A stretch of 16,880 bases of DNA from DASQPE01 sp041488455 (GCA_041488455.1 JBGPPG010000071.1:1-16880); one strand, 5' to 3'. Numbered from the stretch's first letter, positions 1-8,014 are shown. The notes: a model not told the origin generated them from the letters alone. Numbers and translations are program-made.

Positions 1-1
1 G

Positions 2-79
2 AAGTTCATCGCGCAGGGGGATGGGAGCGGGGACCCGGCGGACGCGATCACGACGCTCGCGCCGATGGCCGCGCGGTGA
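2..79 (+). CDS. 3' end of an unidentified gene (partial)
   Basis: An open frame enters from the left edge and ends at TGA 77-79, giving 25 residues that start KFIAQGDGSG and end LAPMAAR. Nearly every third codon position is G or C (24 of 25), as expected for coding sequence in this GC-rich DNA, while the frame starting at position 1 shows mixed third positions. If real, it converges on the amidotransferase gene and overlaps its end by 32 bp. The fragment is too short to assign to a family. It could also be an accidental open stretch. Confidence 0.4.
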   Translation, partial: KFIAQGDGSGDPADAITTLAPMAAR

Positions 80-1919
80 AGGGCGCGATACACGCCTCAT
101 GCCACTGAGCCACCTTCACTAGCTTCACGACGAGCGGCTCCGTCCGGGGGTCGCCGGAGAGGAACCGCTGCACCATCCCCTCCAGTTGCCGGCGGTCGAA
201 CGGTCCGTCGGTGACCGGCGCCCTTCGAGGAAGGGCCGTCACCTGCTCGCGGAGCGCAGGCACCTCGCGGAGATAGCGCACCCACGGCACGACAAAGCCC
301 CACTTGCGCGCGTGGAGCAGCGGGCGGGGAATGCGATCGCCGATGGCGGCTCGCTGCAGCGCCTTGCCCCTGCCCAGGCGAAACAGGACCGAGTCCGGAA
401 GGCGCGCGGCTCCTTCGACGAGCCGGTAGTCCAGGAACGGCACGCGGCACTCGATGGACGCGCCCATCGTCATCTTGTCGTTGCGATCGAGCAGGTAGCA
501 GAGAAACGTGTGCTGATCCAGGTACATGGCCTGCCGGACCGGCGATCTCGGATAGGTCCGGCGAGCTTCGTCGAGCACGGCCCGCCGGTAGCCGAACTCG
601 CCCCTTACGGGCAAACCCAGTGCGCCGAGATGCGCCGGGAGCACATCAGACGCGTTGAACAGGACCGCCGCGTCGAGCGTGGGCAGCCCGAGCAGCCGAT
701 AGAGCTTCGCCCGCCGTCCCGTCCCCACGAGCCTGCGCGCGGCGTGGCCGACCAGTCCCTGCCCCGCGCGGAGCACGCCCGGGTACAGCAGAGGGCGGTA
801 TCGCGGATACCCGCCCAGAACCTCGTCCGCGCCCTCCCCGGAGAGCAGCACAGTCACCCGGGGCTTTGCGTGCCGCGAGATGGCCAGGATATGCGGCTCA
901 TGCCCGTGGGCCATCGGCTCGTCGTTGAGCCGGACGGCCTCGAGCATCAGGTCGGCGACCTCTGACGGGTTGACCGTCATCTCATGCGGTGTGAGACCCC
1001 ACCGTCTCACGACTTCTCGAGCGAGAGGACGCTCATCGAATCCCGCCTCGGCGAACCCCATTGTGAAGCTCTCGACACCCGTGCCGGCTTGAATGGCGAG
1101 GGAGGCCGCTACACTTGCCGAATCGAGCCCCCCGCTCAACAGCACGCCGATGGGCACATCACTGATCCGGCGGAGGCCGACCGAATCGTCGAACGTGCTC
1201 CGGAACCACTCTTCGGGCGCCGCCTCCGCTGGCTTTGCCGCCTGCTCGCCCAGGTTCCACCAGCGAGTGATCGTCACCGCGCCGTCGCGCCAGAGCAGGA
1301 AGTGGCCCGGTAGAAGGCGAAGCACCCCCTCGTAGGGCGTGCTCTCGCCCGCCACGTAGGAAAAGCACATGAGCTCTTCCCAGGAGGCCTGATTCATCGC
1401 TGGACGCAGACCCGCGGCAAACAGGGCCTTCGGCTCGGACGCGAAACTGAGGGTATTCCGGCCGCGGGTATAGTAGAGCGGCTTCACCCCGAGACGATCG
1501 CGAGCGAGAAAGAGTGTACGCTCACGGTGATCCCATATGGCGATCGCGAACATGCCGTTCAGGCGCTCGAGCATCGCGGGGCCGTAGTCCGCAAACAAGT
1601 AGAGCACGACTTCCGTGTCGCTGGTAGAGCTGAACGACCAGCCGCGCGCTTCGAGTTCCCGGCGAAGCTCGTTGCTGTTGTAAACTTCGCCGTTGTAGAC
1701 GATGGAGTACCGTCCGTCCGGCGTGCGCATTGGCATGTGACCGCGGGGGGAAAGGTCCCGGATGGCGAGCCGACGGGAGCCGAGTGCGATGCCGGGCTCG
1801 ACCAGGCTGCCGGCGTCGTCCGGACCGCGATGTGTCAGCCGGTCCCGCATGGCGTCGAACTGAGTCGAGTCACACATCGCGCGGGGATCCGTTTGCACGA
1901 TGCCGCAAATACCACACAT
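48..1919 (-). CDS. asnB: Glutamine-dependent asparagine synthase-like amidotransferase
   Basis: A 623-residue class II glutamine amidotransferase joined to an asparagine-synthase domain. Processing to MCGICGIV exposes the nucleophile Cys2, and RGPDD (31-35) belongs to the glutaminase domain. The C-terminal half has the pyrophosphate loop LSGGLDSASV (261-270) and the conserved GEGADEVLGGYPRY (361-374), which form the ATP site that activates a carboxylate for amidation. The length of about 620 fits the family. A good ribosome site, GGGAG (minus strand, 1933-1929), lies 9 nt before the ATG. In glycan loci such AsnB homologues amidate uronic acids or related carboxylates rather than make cellular asparagine. 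The neighbouring flippase, GMC oxidoreductase and CapK ligase favour that role, but the acceptor cannot be read from sequence. Confidence 0.93.
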   Translation of the reverse strand: MCGICGIVQTDPRAMCDSTQFDAMRDRLTHRGPDDAGSLVEPGIALGSRRLAIRDLSPRGHMPMRTPDGRYSIVYNGEVYNSNELRRELEARGWSFSSTSDTEVVLYLFADYGPAMLERLNGMFAIAIWDHRERTLFLARDRLGVKPLYYTRGRNTLSFASEPKALFAAGLRPAMNQASWEELMCFSYVAGESTPYEGVLRLLPGHFLLWRDGAVTITRWWNLGEQAAKPAEAAPEEWFRSTFDDSVGLRRISDVPIGVLLSGGLDSASVAASLAIQAGTGVESFTMGFAEAGFDERPLAREVVRRWGLTPHEMTVNPSEVADLMLEAVRLNDEPMAHGHEPHILAISRHAKPRVTVLLSGEGADEVLGGYPRYRPLLYPGVLRAGQGLVGHAARRLVGTGRRAKLYRLLGLPTLDAAVLFNASDVLPAHLGALGLPVRGEFGYRRAVLDEARRTYPRSPVRQAMYLDQHTFLCYLLDRNDKMTMGASIECRVPFLDYRLVEGAARLPDSVLFRLGRGKALQRAAIGDRIPRPLLHARKWGFVVPWVRYLREVPALREQVTALPRRAPVTDGPFDRRQLEGMVQRFLSGDPRTEPLVVKLVKVAQWHEACIAPFTARPSARAS

Positions 1920-1928
1920 TGACTTACG

Positions 1929-1933
1929 CTCCC
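1929..1933 (-). promoter_or_regulatory. Ribosome binding site of asnB
   Basis: GGGAG on the minus strand, 9 nt before the ATG at 1919-1917. It supports that start, which also places Cys2 directly after the initiator Met as class II glutaminases require. Confidence 0.7.
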
Positions 1934-1940
1934 GGTGGCT

Positions 1941-1954
1941 CTGGGGGACCCCAG
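1941..1954. promoter_or_regulatory. Dyad CTGGGG-GA-CCCCAG upstream of asnB
   Basis: A perfect 6-bp inverted repeat with a 2-bp centre lies 21 bp upstream of the asnB start, in the 197-bp region between asnB (-) and the flippase gene (+). The loop is too small for a good RNA hairpin, so an operator for a dimeric regulator is the more natural reading. Chance is possible in GC-rich DNA. No -10/-35 pair could be placed with confidence on either strand. Confidence 0.3.
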
Positions 1955-2013
1955 CTTCAAAGACGGGGGACTGACTGAGAGGCAGCGGCTCTGACAGGGC
2001 AAGTCCCGTGCCC

Positions 2014-2033
2014 GGCAGGCATCCGGCCCTGCC
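2014..2033. repeat. Inverted repeat GGCAGG / CCTGCC with 8-nt loop
   Basis: GGCAGG (2014-2019) and CCTGCC (2028-2033) can form a 6-bp stem. It sits about 85 bp before the first possible flippase start, so it could lie in that gene's leader. There is no T-run, so it is not an intrinsic terminator. Function unknown. Confidence 0.3.
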
Positions 2034-2116
2034 TCGTCAGCGAGACCCCCGCGCAGAGCTACGCATGAGCTCGTTCTGCCGCTGCCGGCCCAAGATCGGC
2101 CGACTCAGCCCTCGGC

Positions 2117-3439
2117 ATGCATCAGCCCAGATCAAACCACCTCTCCGACTGGAACACAATGCCCGTCTCGCTCTTGCCCGGTGCCCGCGTGGTTCGCTCG
2201 GCCTGGAGATCTCCCGCCCTGCGTGCCGCTGTGGCGCTGACGCTCGGCGGCGGCGGCTTTGCGCTCGCCAACCTCCTGCTGGCAAGAGAGCTCCCCAAGG
2301 AGGAATACGGCCGTTTCGCGCTGGTGCTCGCGATCATCATGATTGGCATCCTGACGGGCCCGGCTGGCGCCCAGGTCATCGTGAATCGTCAGCGGGTCGA
2401 TCCCGGACGCCGACTCCTCGGCCGCACGTTGTTGACCTCGGGTCTGGTCGGCCTTGGCCTGGCGATCGGAGCGGGCATTCTGTACCCGCTCAACTTTTCA
2501 TTGCTGCTGGTCACCGCGCTCGCCACCATCGCCGGCGCGTGCAAGCTCGTCGCGGTCGGACACTACCAGAGCCGCCAGCGGTACGGTCTTTCGCTGCTCC
2601 TGTCCGAGTGCACCAATGGATCCGTGCTCATCGCAGCGGTTGCGGCGGTGATCCTCCGGCCGGAGAGCGCCCTCGTCCCGGCGGCAGTCTTTTCAGCCAG
2701 CCTTTGGGCGTTCACTTCCTTCGGCTGGTGGAAGGTGTTTCAGGACCGTCCTCACCTCGGCTATCCCGATCCGCCCTTCCCCTGGGGTGAAGCCTTCTCC
2801 GTGGTCGGTGTCGTCGGCGCCAGTATGCTGCTCGGCTCCCTGGAGCGGCTGGTGATTCCGCGGGTCCTGGGGCTGCCGGAGCTCGCGACCTTCAGCGTGC
2901 TCGCAACGCTCGCGGGGTCGCCGTTTCAGATGTTGAACCAGGGGGTCGGATTCGCCCTGCTCCCGAGCCTGCGCGCAGCCCGGGACCCGGTCGAGCGGAG
3001 GCGGGTGCTCGGTCAGGAGACTCTGGTCGTGGTCGGCGCGTGTCTGCTTTCGGCCGCGGCGGTTTGGTGGCTGGCCCCCATTGCGCTTCGCCTGTTCCTC
3101 GCGGGCCGGTACGAGCTGCCGGCGCAGCTGATTCTGGCCGCGATCGTGGTGGGGACGCTCAAACCGCTCGGCTCACTCGCGGTCGCCACAGTGAACGCCG
3201 TTGGATCGTCCCGCTCGCTCGCCGGCCTGGGGGCCATCGCCTGGGCCGCCGCTGCGCTGGGGCTCGGCGGCGCCTGGCTGGGAGTTCGGTCGGGGGGCCT
3301 CACCGGGCTCGTCTATGGTGCCGGGATCGGGTGGCTGTTTCGGGCCGCCGCTTCGACCTGGCTCGCGGCCCGAAGCCTGCAGGCGCCGGCCGCAAATCGA
3401 GCCGACGACGCTCTCGGGAGTCCGTTGGCAGAAGAATGA
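2117..3439 (+). CDS. Wzx-like oligosaccharide flippase (MOP superfamily)
   Basis: A 440-residue, very hydrophobic protein with about 12 predicted membrane segments. It opens with the typical polysaccharide-flippase pattern: a helix with a GGGGFALANLLLAREL core followed by KEEYGRFALVLAI. Later segments such as ASMLLGSLERLVIPRVLG and LATLAGSPFQMLNQG fit the family's repeated helical-bundle layout, and the length matches Wzx (400-480). Its expected role is to flip undecaprenyl-diphosphate-linked glycan units across the inner membrane. The start is uncertain: ATG 2117 gives 440 residues and the in-frame ATG 2159 gives 426; neither has a strong ribosome site, and the second sits closer to the first membrane helix. 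The stop overlaps the GMC gene start in ATGA, so the two are probably translated together. No polymerase signature was seen. Confidence 0.88.
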   Translation: MHQPRSNHLSDWNTMPVSLLPGARVVRSAWRSPALRAAVALTLGGGGFALANLLLARELPKEEYGRFALVLAIIMIGILTGPAGAQVIVNRQRVDPGRRLLGRTLLTSGLVGLGLAIGAGILYPLNFSLLLVTALATIAGACKLVAVGHYQSRQRYGLSLLLSECTNGSVLIAAVAAVILRPESALVPAAVFSASLWAFTSFGWWKVFQDRPHLGYPDPPFPWGEAFSVVGVVGASMLLGSLERLVIPRVLGLPELATFSVLATLAGSPFQMLNQGVGFALLPSLRAARDPVERRRVLGQETLVVVGACLLSAAAVWWLAPIALRLFLAGRYELPAQLILAAIVVGTLKPLGSLAVATVNAVGSSRSLAGLGAIAWAAAALGLGGAWLGVRSGGLTGLVYGAGIGWLFRAAASTWLAARSLQAPAANRADDALGSPLAEE

Positions 3440-5019
3440 GTCGTCCTCCTGGCGCGCCTGCCACACCGGGAGCCAGGACCACCGCCAACCTTGATGCAGG
3501 AGCCCCGGCATTGCCCGAGGACACGAACCACGCCGGCCTGGCGGCGCTCGACGCGGCCGAGCCCTATGACGTCTGCATCGTCGGATCCGGTCCGGCCGGA
3601 ACCCTGCTCGGCAGCGCCCTGGCGAGCCGCGGGGCTCGGGTACTCATTCTCGAATCGGGCCGCGGCCTGATCGGTTGGCTGGCCGACCAGCGCATCCGCT
3701 CGCTCGCTCGCTACGAGGTCACCGGAGACACCGACTATCCGCGCTCGCGGACCACGTCGCGGCTCGTGGGCGGCAATTCGAACTTCTGGACCGGGCGCTG
3801 TGAACGGTTCCATCCGTCAGACTTCGAGCCGCATCCCTACACGCCACCCGAAAACCCGTGGCCGATCACCTATGCGGACCTCGATCCCTACTACGACCAG
3901 GCCGAGCGACTGCTGCGAGTCCGCGGCGGAGCCCGCTCCGACTTTTCCCCGCCACGGAAGGGCCCGCTGCCACTCCCGCCGAGTCCCGACATCTGGTTTC
4001 TGAAGCAACTCGGTAGCAACCTCGGCGTGGAATTCGAGGAATCGGCCACCGCCACGCCGACCAAGACGCTTCGCATCTTCAACGTGCAGAAGGAGATCCT
4101 GCCGACGTTCTTTGCGTCCGGGCGGTGCGCTCTGGTGACGGGCGTGACCGTGACGCGGCTGCTCGCCGGCCCCGACCGCAGGATCACCGGCGCGGAGGTC
4201 AAAGCGTTCGACGGCACGATGAAAATCGCGCGGGCACGGCGCTTCGTGGTCTCCTGCGGAGGCATCGAATCGCCGCGGATGCTGTTGCTGTCGGCGTCGG
4301 AGCAGTTCCCCAACGGCGTCGGGAACGCGCACGACATGGTCGGACGGGGGTTCAACGAGCATCCCAACGTGAGTTTCACCGCCACGATCCCCCATTCCTG
4401 GGGAACGATCGTGCCGACCAACAAGGTCGCGCGGACCCACCAGTACTACGGCGCCTTCCGGGGAGAGGGGCTCGGAAGCGTGTACCCGGTCATGCGCCAG
4501 GCGTGGGTGTTGCCCAACCACATCGCGACCTTCCGGCTCGCCAACCTCCCACGCACGATCGTGAATGGCCTTGGCCGCGTCGTGCGTGCTCCGTTGTTCG
4601 TCGGCGCCGGGATCGAAATGAAGATCTCGCCCGCGAACCGGGTGATGCTCTCCCGGTCGCAGACCGATCTCTTCGGAAACCCGGTCGCTCATCTGGTCAT
4701 GAACTACTCCGAGGAGGACCGGCGACTGCTCGACCGCGCGCGCGGGCTCCTGCTCGACTGGCTCCCGCGCCTGAAGGCCCGCGGCGTCCACGAGCTGGAG
4801 GTGGCGTGGTCCCGGCATCACCAGGGAGCCTGTCGCATGGGCCGGAGTCCGGCCACGAGCGTGGTGGACGCCGACCTCAGGGTCCACGAGACGCCGAACC
4901 TGTATGTGTGCGGGTCGGAGGTGTTCGTGACCGGCGGGGCGATGCAGCCCTCGCTTACGATCGCCGCTCTGGCGCTCCGCCTGGCCGATCATCTGGCTGG
5001 CCGCCTTCGCGACGGGTGA
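3436..5019 (+). CDS. GMC-family FAD-dependent oxidoreductase
   Basis: A 527-residue flavoprotein. After a Pro/Ala-rich N-terminus of about 43 residues, VCIVGSGPAG (46-55) is the dinucleotide-binding motif and VLILESG the second strand with its acidic ribose contact. GGNSNFWTGRC (112-122) is the FAD-binding loop. The C-terminal half has HHQGACRMG (461-469), holding the predicted catalytic His461, followed by SVVDADLRV and NLYVCGSEVF, then MQPSLTIAALALR. GMC enzymes oxidise alcohol or sugar hydroxyls. The second active-site residue, usually Asn or His before the Pro or its equivalent, is Gln504 here. The start at ATG 3436 overlaps the flippase stop; the frame stays open back to 3040, but that stretch is flippase-coding sequence. 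No signal peptide is evident. A role oxidising a sugar or lipid in this glycan locus is inferred from context. Confidence 0.9.
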   Translation: MSRPPGAPATPGARTTANLDAGAPALPEDTNHAGLAALDAAEPYDVCIVGSGPAGTLLGSALASRGARVLILESGRGLIGWLADQRIRSLARYEVTGDTDYPRSRTTSRLVGGNSNFWTGRCERFHPSDFEPHPYTPPENPWPITYADLDPYYDQAERLLRVRGGARSDFSPPRKGPLPLPPSPDIWFLKQLGSNLGVEFEESATATPTKTLRIFNVQKEILPTFFASGRCALVTGVTVTRLLAGPDRRITGAEVKAFDGTMKIARARRFVVSCGGIESPRMLLLSASEQFPNGVGNAHDMVGRGFNEHPNVSFTATIPHSWGTIVPTNKVARTHQYYGAFRGEGLGSVYPVMRQAWVLPNHIATFRLANLPRTIVNGLGRVVRAPLFVGAGIEMKISPANRVMLSRSQTDLFGNPVAHLVMNYSEEDRRLLDRARGLLLDWLPRLKARGVHELEVAWSRHHQGACRMGRSPATSVVDADLRVHETPNLYVCGSEVFVTGGAMQPSLTIAALALRLADHLAGRLRDG

Positions 5020-5024
5020 GAGCG

Positions 5025-6437
5025 CTAGGCCGGCGCGCGAGGGTGAAGGGAGCCGCGCCGCACCACGTAGGGAAACTTTCCGGACGCCGACAGCGGGATG
5101 TCGTCGACGAATCTGATCTCGATGGGAAAGCCGGCGCCCATTACCAGACGGATCTTGTCCACCACTACGTCGAGGTTGGGCTGGGCGGCCTCCCGCGTGA
5201 CGCCGGTTTCCAGCACGACGTTCAGGGTCAGGGCTCCGTCCTCGTCCTGCATCACCTGGAACTTCCGGACGAAGCCGCGGTTGAAGATCACGGCCAGGAG
5301 CTGGATGAAGTAGATCGGATCCACCTGCTCGCCCTTGGCATTCAGGAGGACTTCGACCATCCGGCCGGAAAGCGACTCGAGCAGGGGAAACCCCCGGCCG
5401 CAGGGGCAGCGACCGTCCGTGAGCTTCCCGCGATCACCGATCCGATACCGTAGAAACGGCATCGCGTAGTTGCTCAGGGGAGTGATGACGAGCTCGCCAT
5501 CCTGGCCGACCACCGTCCGCCCGGCTGCATCGATGGTCTCGACCACGTTGGCGTGGGTGGCGATGTGGTGGCCAGCCCGCTCGAGGCACTGGCAGGCCAC
5601 CGCCCCCACCTCGCGGGATCCGTAGGCGCTGATCGCGGGGGCACGAAACGCCCCCTCGATCACTTCGACCATGTAGGGGTAGACCGTCGCGCCGCCCAGG
5701 ACGACGGCGGCCGGCGTGTGCGGACGCAGGCCATGCTCCACCACGTATTTCGCCACCGCGTCGATCCCGTCACGGTAGCACCAGAGCAGGCTTGGCTTCC
5801 AGCGATCGATGTCGCGCAGGATCTTCAGGATCTGGGTCTCGGGCAGATGCCAGCATTGCTCGAACCGGCGGTTGTAGGCCCAGTTCTGAAGCGTGGCCTT
5901 CCAGCCCAGCGTCCCTTCGAAGAGGTCCCGTTCGTTACCCCAGATCTTCATTTCCCGTTCGCCGAGCTGTTTGCCGACAGTCGAGAAGTGGTAGGTCCGG
6001 ACCGCGATCGTGGTATCCCAGTACCCGCTGTCCTGCCAGAACCGCACGGGCTCGCCCGTCGAGCCGCCGGAGGCGTTCGAAAACGCCTTGCGGCCCCTGG
6101 GGAGCGCTTTCGCGCGGAGCCGGTCGCCTTCCGCCCGGATGATGTCTTTCGTCAGGAACGGGATGTCTGGGAACCGGTCGAGATCGACCCGGCCGTCGCG
6201 TACTGCGCCACACGACTCGAGCACGTCGTGGTAGTAGTGGACCTGCGCCCAGGCGTGGCGCAGCAGCCCCAACAGCCGCGCCCGCTGGGTCTCGGCGATC
6301 CGCTCGGCGGATCGCTCGATCTCGCGGATCATGGAGAGCTCCCCGGGAACGCCGCTGCCGGAGACCCGCAGCAGGGAGAGAATGACCGGCTTCCGCCAGT
6401 TCAAGGGCGCTCCAATCGCGGGTGCCTGGTCCCACAA
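5025..6437 (-). CDS. CapK/PaaK-like AMP-forming ligase
   Basis: A 470-residue member of the phenylacetate-CoA ligase/CapK branch of the ANL adenylating enzymes. SNASGGSTGEP (120-130) is the phosphate-binding loop, AYGSREVG (271-278) the adenine/acyl motif, and LSNYAMPFLRYRIGD (321-335) carries the conserved Tyr-Arg-x-Gly-Asp. CPCGRG (344-349) is the Cys-rich turn common in this family, and SGRMVE begins the C-terminal domain. Such enzymes activate a carboxylic acid as an adenylate or CoA ester; homologues in capsule loci are thought to supply or attach acyl groups. The start is TTG (6437-6435), since a stop lies upstream in frame. The internal ATG at 6332-6330 has a better ribosome site (GGGGAG, 6 nt away) but would drop the segment RKPVILSLLRVSGSGVP, which looks family-like. 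The gene converges on the GMC gene with 5 bp between stops. Confidence 0.87.
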   Translation of the reverse strand: MWDQAPAIGAPLNWRKPVILSLLRVSGSGVPGELSMIREIERSAERIAETQRARLLGLLRHAWAQVHYYHDVLESCGAVRDGRVDLDRFPDIPFLTKDIIRAEGDRLRAKALPRGRKAFSNASGGSTGEPVRFWQDSGYWDTTIAVRTYHFSTVGKQLGEREMKIWGNERDLFEGTLGWKATLQNWAYNRRFEQCWHLPETQILKILRDIDRWKPSLLWCYRDGIDAVAKYVVEHGLRPHTPAAVVLGGATVYPYMVEVIEGAFRAPAISAYGSREVGAVACQCLERAGHHIATHANVVETIDAAGRTVVGQDGELVITPLSNYAMPFLRYRIGDRGKLTDGRCPCGRGFPLLESLSGRMVEVLLNAKGEQVDPIYFIQLLAVIFNRGFVRKFQVMQDEDGALTLNVVLETGVTREAAQPNLDVVVDKIRLVMGAGFPIEIRFVDDIPLSASGKFPYVVRRGSLHPRAPA

Positions 6438-6847
6438 TTCACAAGCTGTCCTGGACTTGGCGTTGTGGGCTCAGAGCTGGCCGCCTGCGCTTGGAGATGG
6501 GGCGGAATACCAACACCGGCGCCTTCCCCTGCAGAAACTTGCACTCTAGCGACGGCACGGTTCGTGCTGTAACATCGGTCGCCCCGAGGACCTCTACCGA
6601 ACCTCCCGAATGCCTTCGGCTTCAGCCCGGAGGATCGCCGTTACGCGGCGTGGGAGTCAAGGTCCCCGAGTCGTGAAGAACTGCCACGGGCTGCTCATAG
6701 ATCGAAGCGCGGAACGCAGTTCATCATCGGCTCGGCGAATGGGCGAGAGCGGCACGCGGCCCGCCTCCACTCCCTTCCCAGTCCGTTTACGGGCGCGTTG
6801 ACGACTCCGTCAGCCCCCGGCACCGTTCGCCGCCGCTAACCACCACT
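6438..6847. other. 410-bp divergent intergenic region, no gene seen
   Basis: It lies between the CapK-like gene (-) and the GT4 gene (+). Short open frames here have Arg/Ser-rich compositions resembling no protein family. The only structure noted is a small inverted repeat (6552-6559 with 6563-6570). No convincing sigma-70 promoter: a TTGCAC at 6539 is followed by TAACAT-like bases at the wrong spacing. It should hold the promoters for both flanking genes. Confidence 0.55.
6552..6570. repeat. Small inverted repeat ACGGCACG / CGTGCTGT
   Basis: An 8-bp stem containing one G-T pair and a 3-nt loop, in the middle of the divergent gap between the CapK-like and GT4 genes. It could be an operator or leader hairpin; there is no T-run. 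Chance is plausible. Confidence 0.25.
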
Positions 6848-8014
6848 GTGCGCATTGGCGTAATGTTGCGACACCTGGACCAGCATCCCGGTGGGGTAAA
6901 GGCCTACACCCGCCGCCTGCTCAACGCCCTGCTGGCCCGGGACGATCACGAGTACGTCTTCTTCTACCACGACCCCGAAGTCCTTGGCACTTTCGGTGGC
7001 CACCCCCGGGTTGCGGAAATGGCGCTGCCAACGCGCTCCCGGATCCTGTGGGACCAGGTGGCGGTGCCCCTTGCGGCGCGGCAGACGGGCATCGATGTGC
7101 TGTTCAACCCAAAGTACTCGATGGCCCTTGCGGCACCCTGCCCGAACGTCTGGGTCTGCCACGGTTACAACCGACCCTTTCACCTCCGGGACCTGCCTTG
7201 GGCCGACTGGCTCAATTTCCGGTTCGCCCTCCCCCGATACGCGGCCAGAGCCGATGCCATTGTCGCCGTATCCGAGACTACTCGCCAGCACGTCATCGAG
7301 TACATGGGTGTCCCGCCGGAACGGGTACACCGAGTGTATCTCGGCGTCGACGATGTGTTCCGGAGGCCCGTCGACCCCGCGACGGTGGAGCAAGCCCGTC
7401 AGAAGTACGCCCTGCCCGAACGCTTCTTCCTCTTCGCCGGCTCGCTCTATCCGCCGAAGAACTTCGCCCGGCTCGTCCGAGCGTTTGCGCGGGTAGGCCC
7501 GGCCAACGGAGTCCATCTCGTCGTCGCTGGCGGAGATAACCGGTTTCTCTGTGAGGCGGAGCGCCGTCTGCCGGAGGAGCTCGGGATCGCCGAATGGGTG
7601 CGATGGACCGGCTGGGTGGCCCAGGACGAGCTGCCCGCGTTCTATGCCGCTGCTACGGCCTTGGCCATGCCGTCGCTTTACGAAGCCTGTCCGGGCCCCA
7701 TCCTCGAGGCAATGGCCGTAGGGTGCCGAGTGGTGACGTCGAATCGATACGGCAGCAAGGAAGTGGCCGGCCAAACGGCGATTCTGGTCGACCCGGAGAA
7801 CATCGAGGACATCGCCGAGGGCATGACACGTGTGCTGACCGAGAACGGGAGTCGGAGCTCGTTCATTGCCCAAGGTAAGGCTCGAGCCGCCGAGTTCACC
7901 TGGGAGCGCTGTGCCCGCGAGACCCTGACGGTGCTGGAGGCCGGCCACGCCGCCCGCAAGGCGGACCGGCGCTTCTGGTCGCCTCAGGGCGCGGCAGTGG
8001 TGTCGAGGGATTGA
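6848..8014 (+). CDS. GT4-family glycosyltransferase
   Basis: A 388-residue retaining GT-B glycosyltransferase. The N-terminal domain begins MRIGVMLRHLDQHPGGVKAY, with the glycine-rich acceptor/donor loop after the first strand, and includes a VSETTRQHVI helix (141-150). The C-terminal domain starts around FFLFAGSLYPPKN (193-205) and has the EX7E signature, E279 to E287 in YEACPGPILEAMA, which binds the nucleotide-sugar donor. The length is typical. The GTG start is chosen because it begins exactly at the first beta strand; the next ATG (6863) would remove it. No clear ribosome site precedes it. It is the first gene of the 6848-13864 plus-strand run. The expected role is cytoplasmic addition of a hexose-type sugar to a lipid-linked intermediate; donor and acceptor are unknown. 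Confidence 0.93.
   Translation: MRIGVMLRHLDQHPGGVKAYTRRLLNALLARDDHEYVFFYHDPEVLGTFGGHPRVAEMALPTRSRILWDQVAVPLAARQTGIDVLFNPKYSMALAAPCPNVWVCHGYNRPFHLRDLPWADWLNFRFALPRYAARADAIVAVSETTRQHVIEYMGVPPERVHRVYLGVDDVFRRPVDPATVEQARQKYALPERFFLFAGSLYPPKNFARLVRAFARVGPANGVHLVVAGGDNRFLCEAERRLPEELGIAEWVRWTGWVAQDELPAFYAAATALAMPSLYEACPGPILEAMAVGCRVVTSNRYGSKEVAGQTAILVDPENIEDIAEGMTRVLTENGSRSSFIAQGKARAAEFTWERCARETLTVLEAGHAARKADRRFWSPQGAAVVSRD

Noticed and set aside
48..1919. Housekeeping asparagine synthetase
   Set aside because: The catalytic motifs allow it, but its position next to glycan tailoring genes favours a glycan amidotransferase; the question cannot be settled from sequence alone.
3040..3435. N-terminal extension of the GMC protein by 132 residues
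   Set aside because: The frame is open but the DNA encodes the end of the flippase; the extension is Arg/Gly-rich, and ATG 3436 overlaps the flippase stop.
3817..4992. A 391-residue minus-strand frame, and a 442-residue plus-strand frame at 4125-5453
   Set aside because: Both overlap the GMC gene in other frames and show only Arg/Gly/Pro-rich sequence with no motif.
6539..6575. TTGCAC followed by TAACAT as a sigma-70 promoter
   Set aside because: The spacing is about 25 bp, well beyond 16-18 bp.
6610..6801. A 63-residue open frame in the divergent gap
   Set aside because: Ser/Arg-rich composition, no ribosome site and no recognisable motif; not better than chance.
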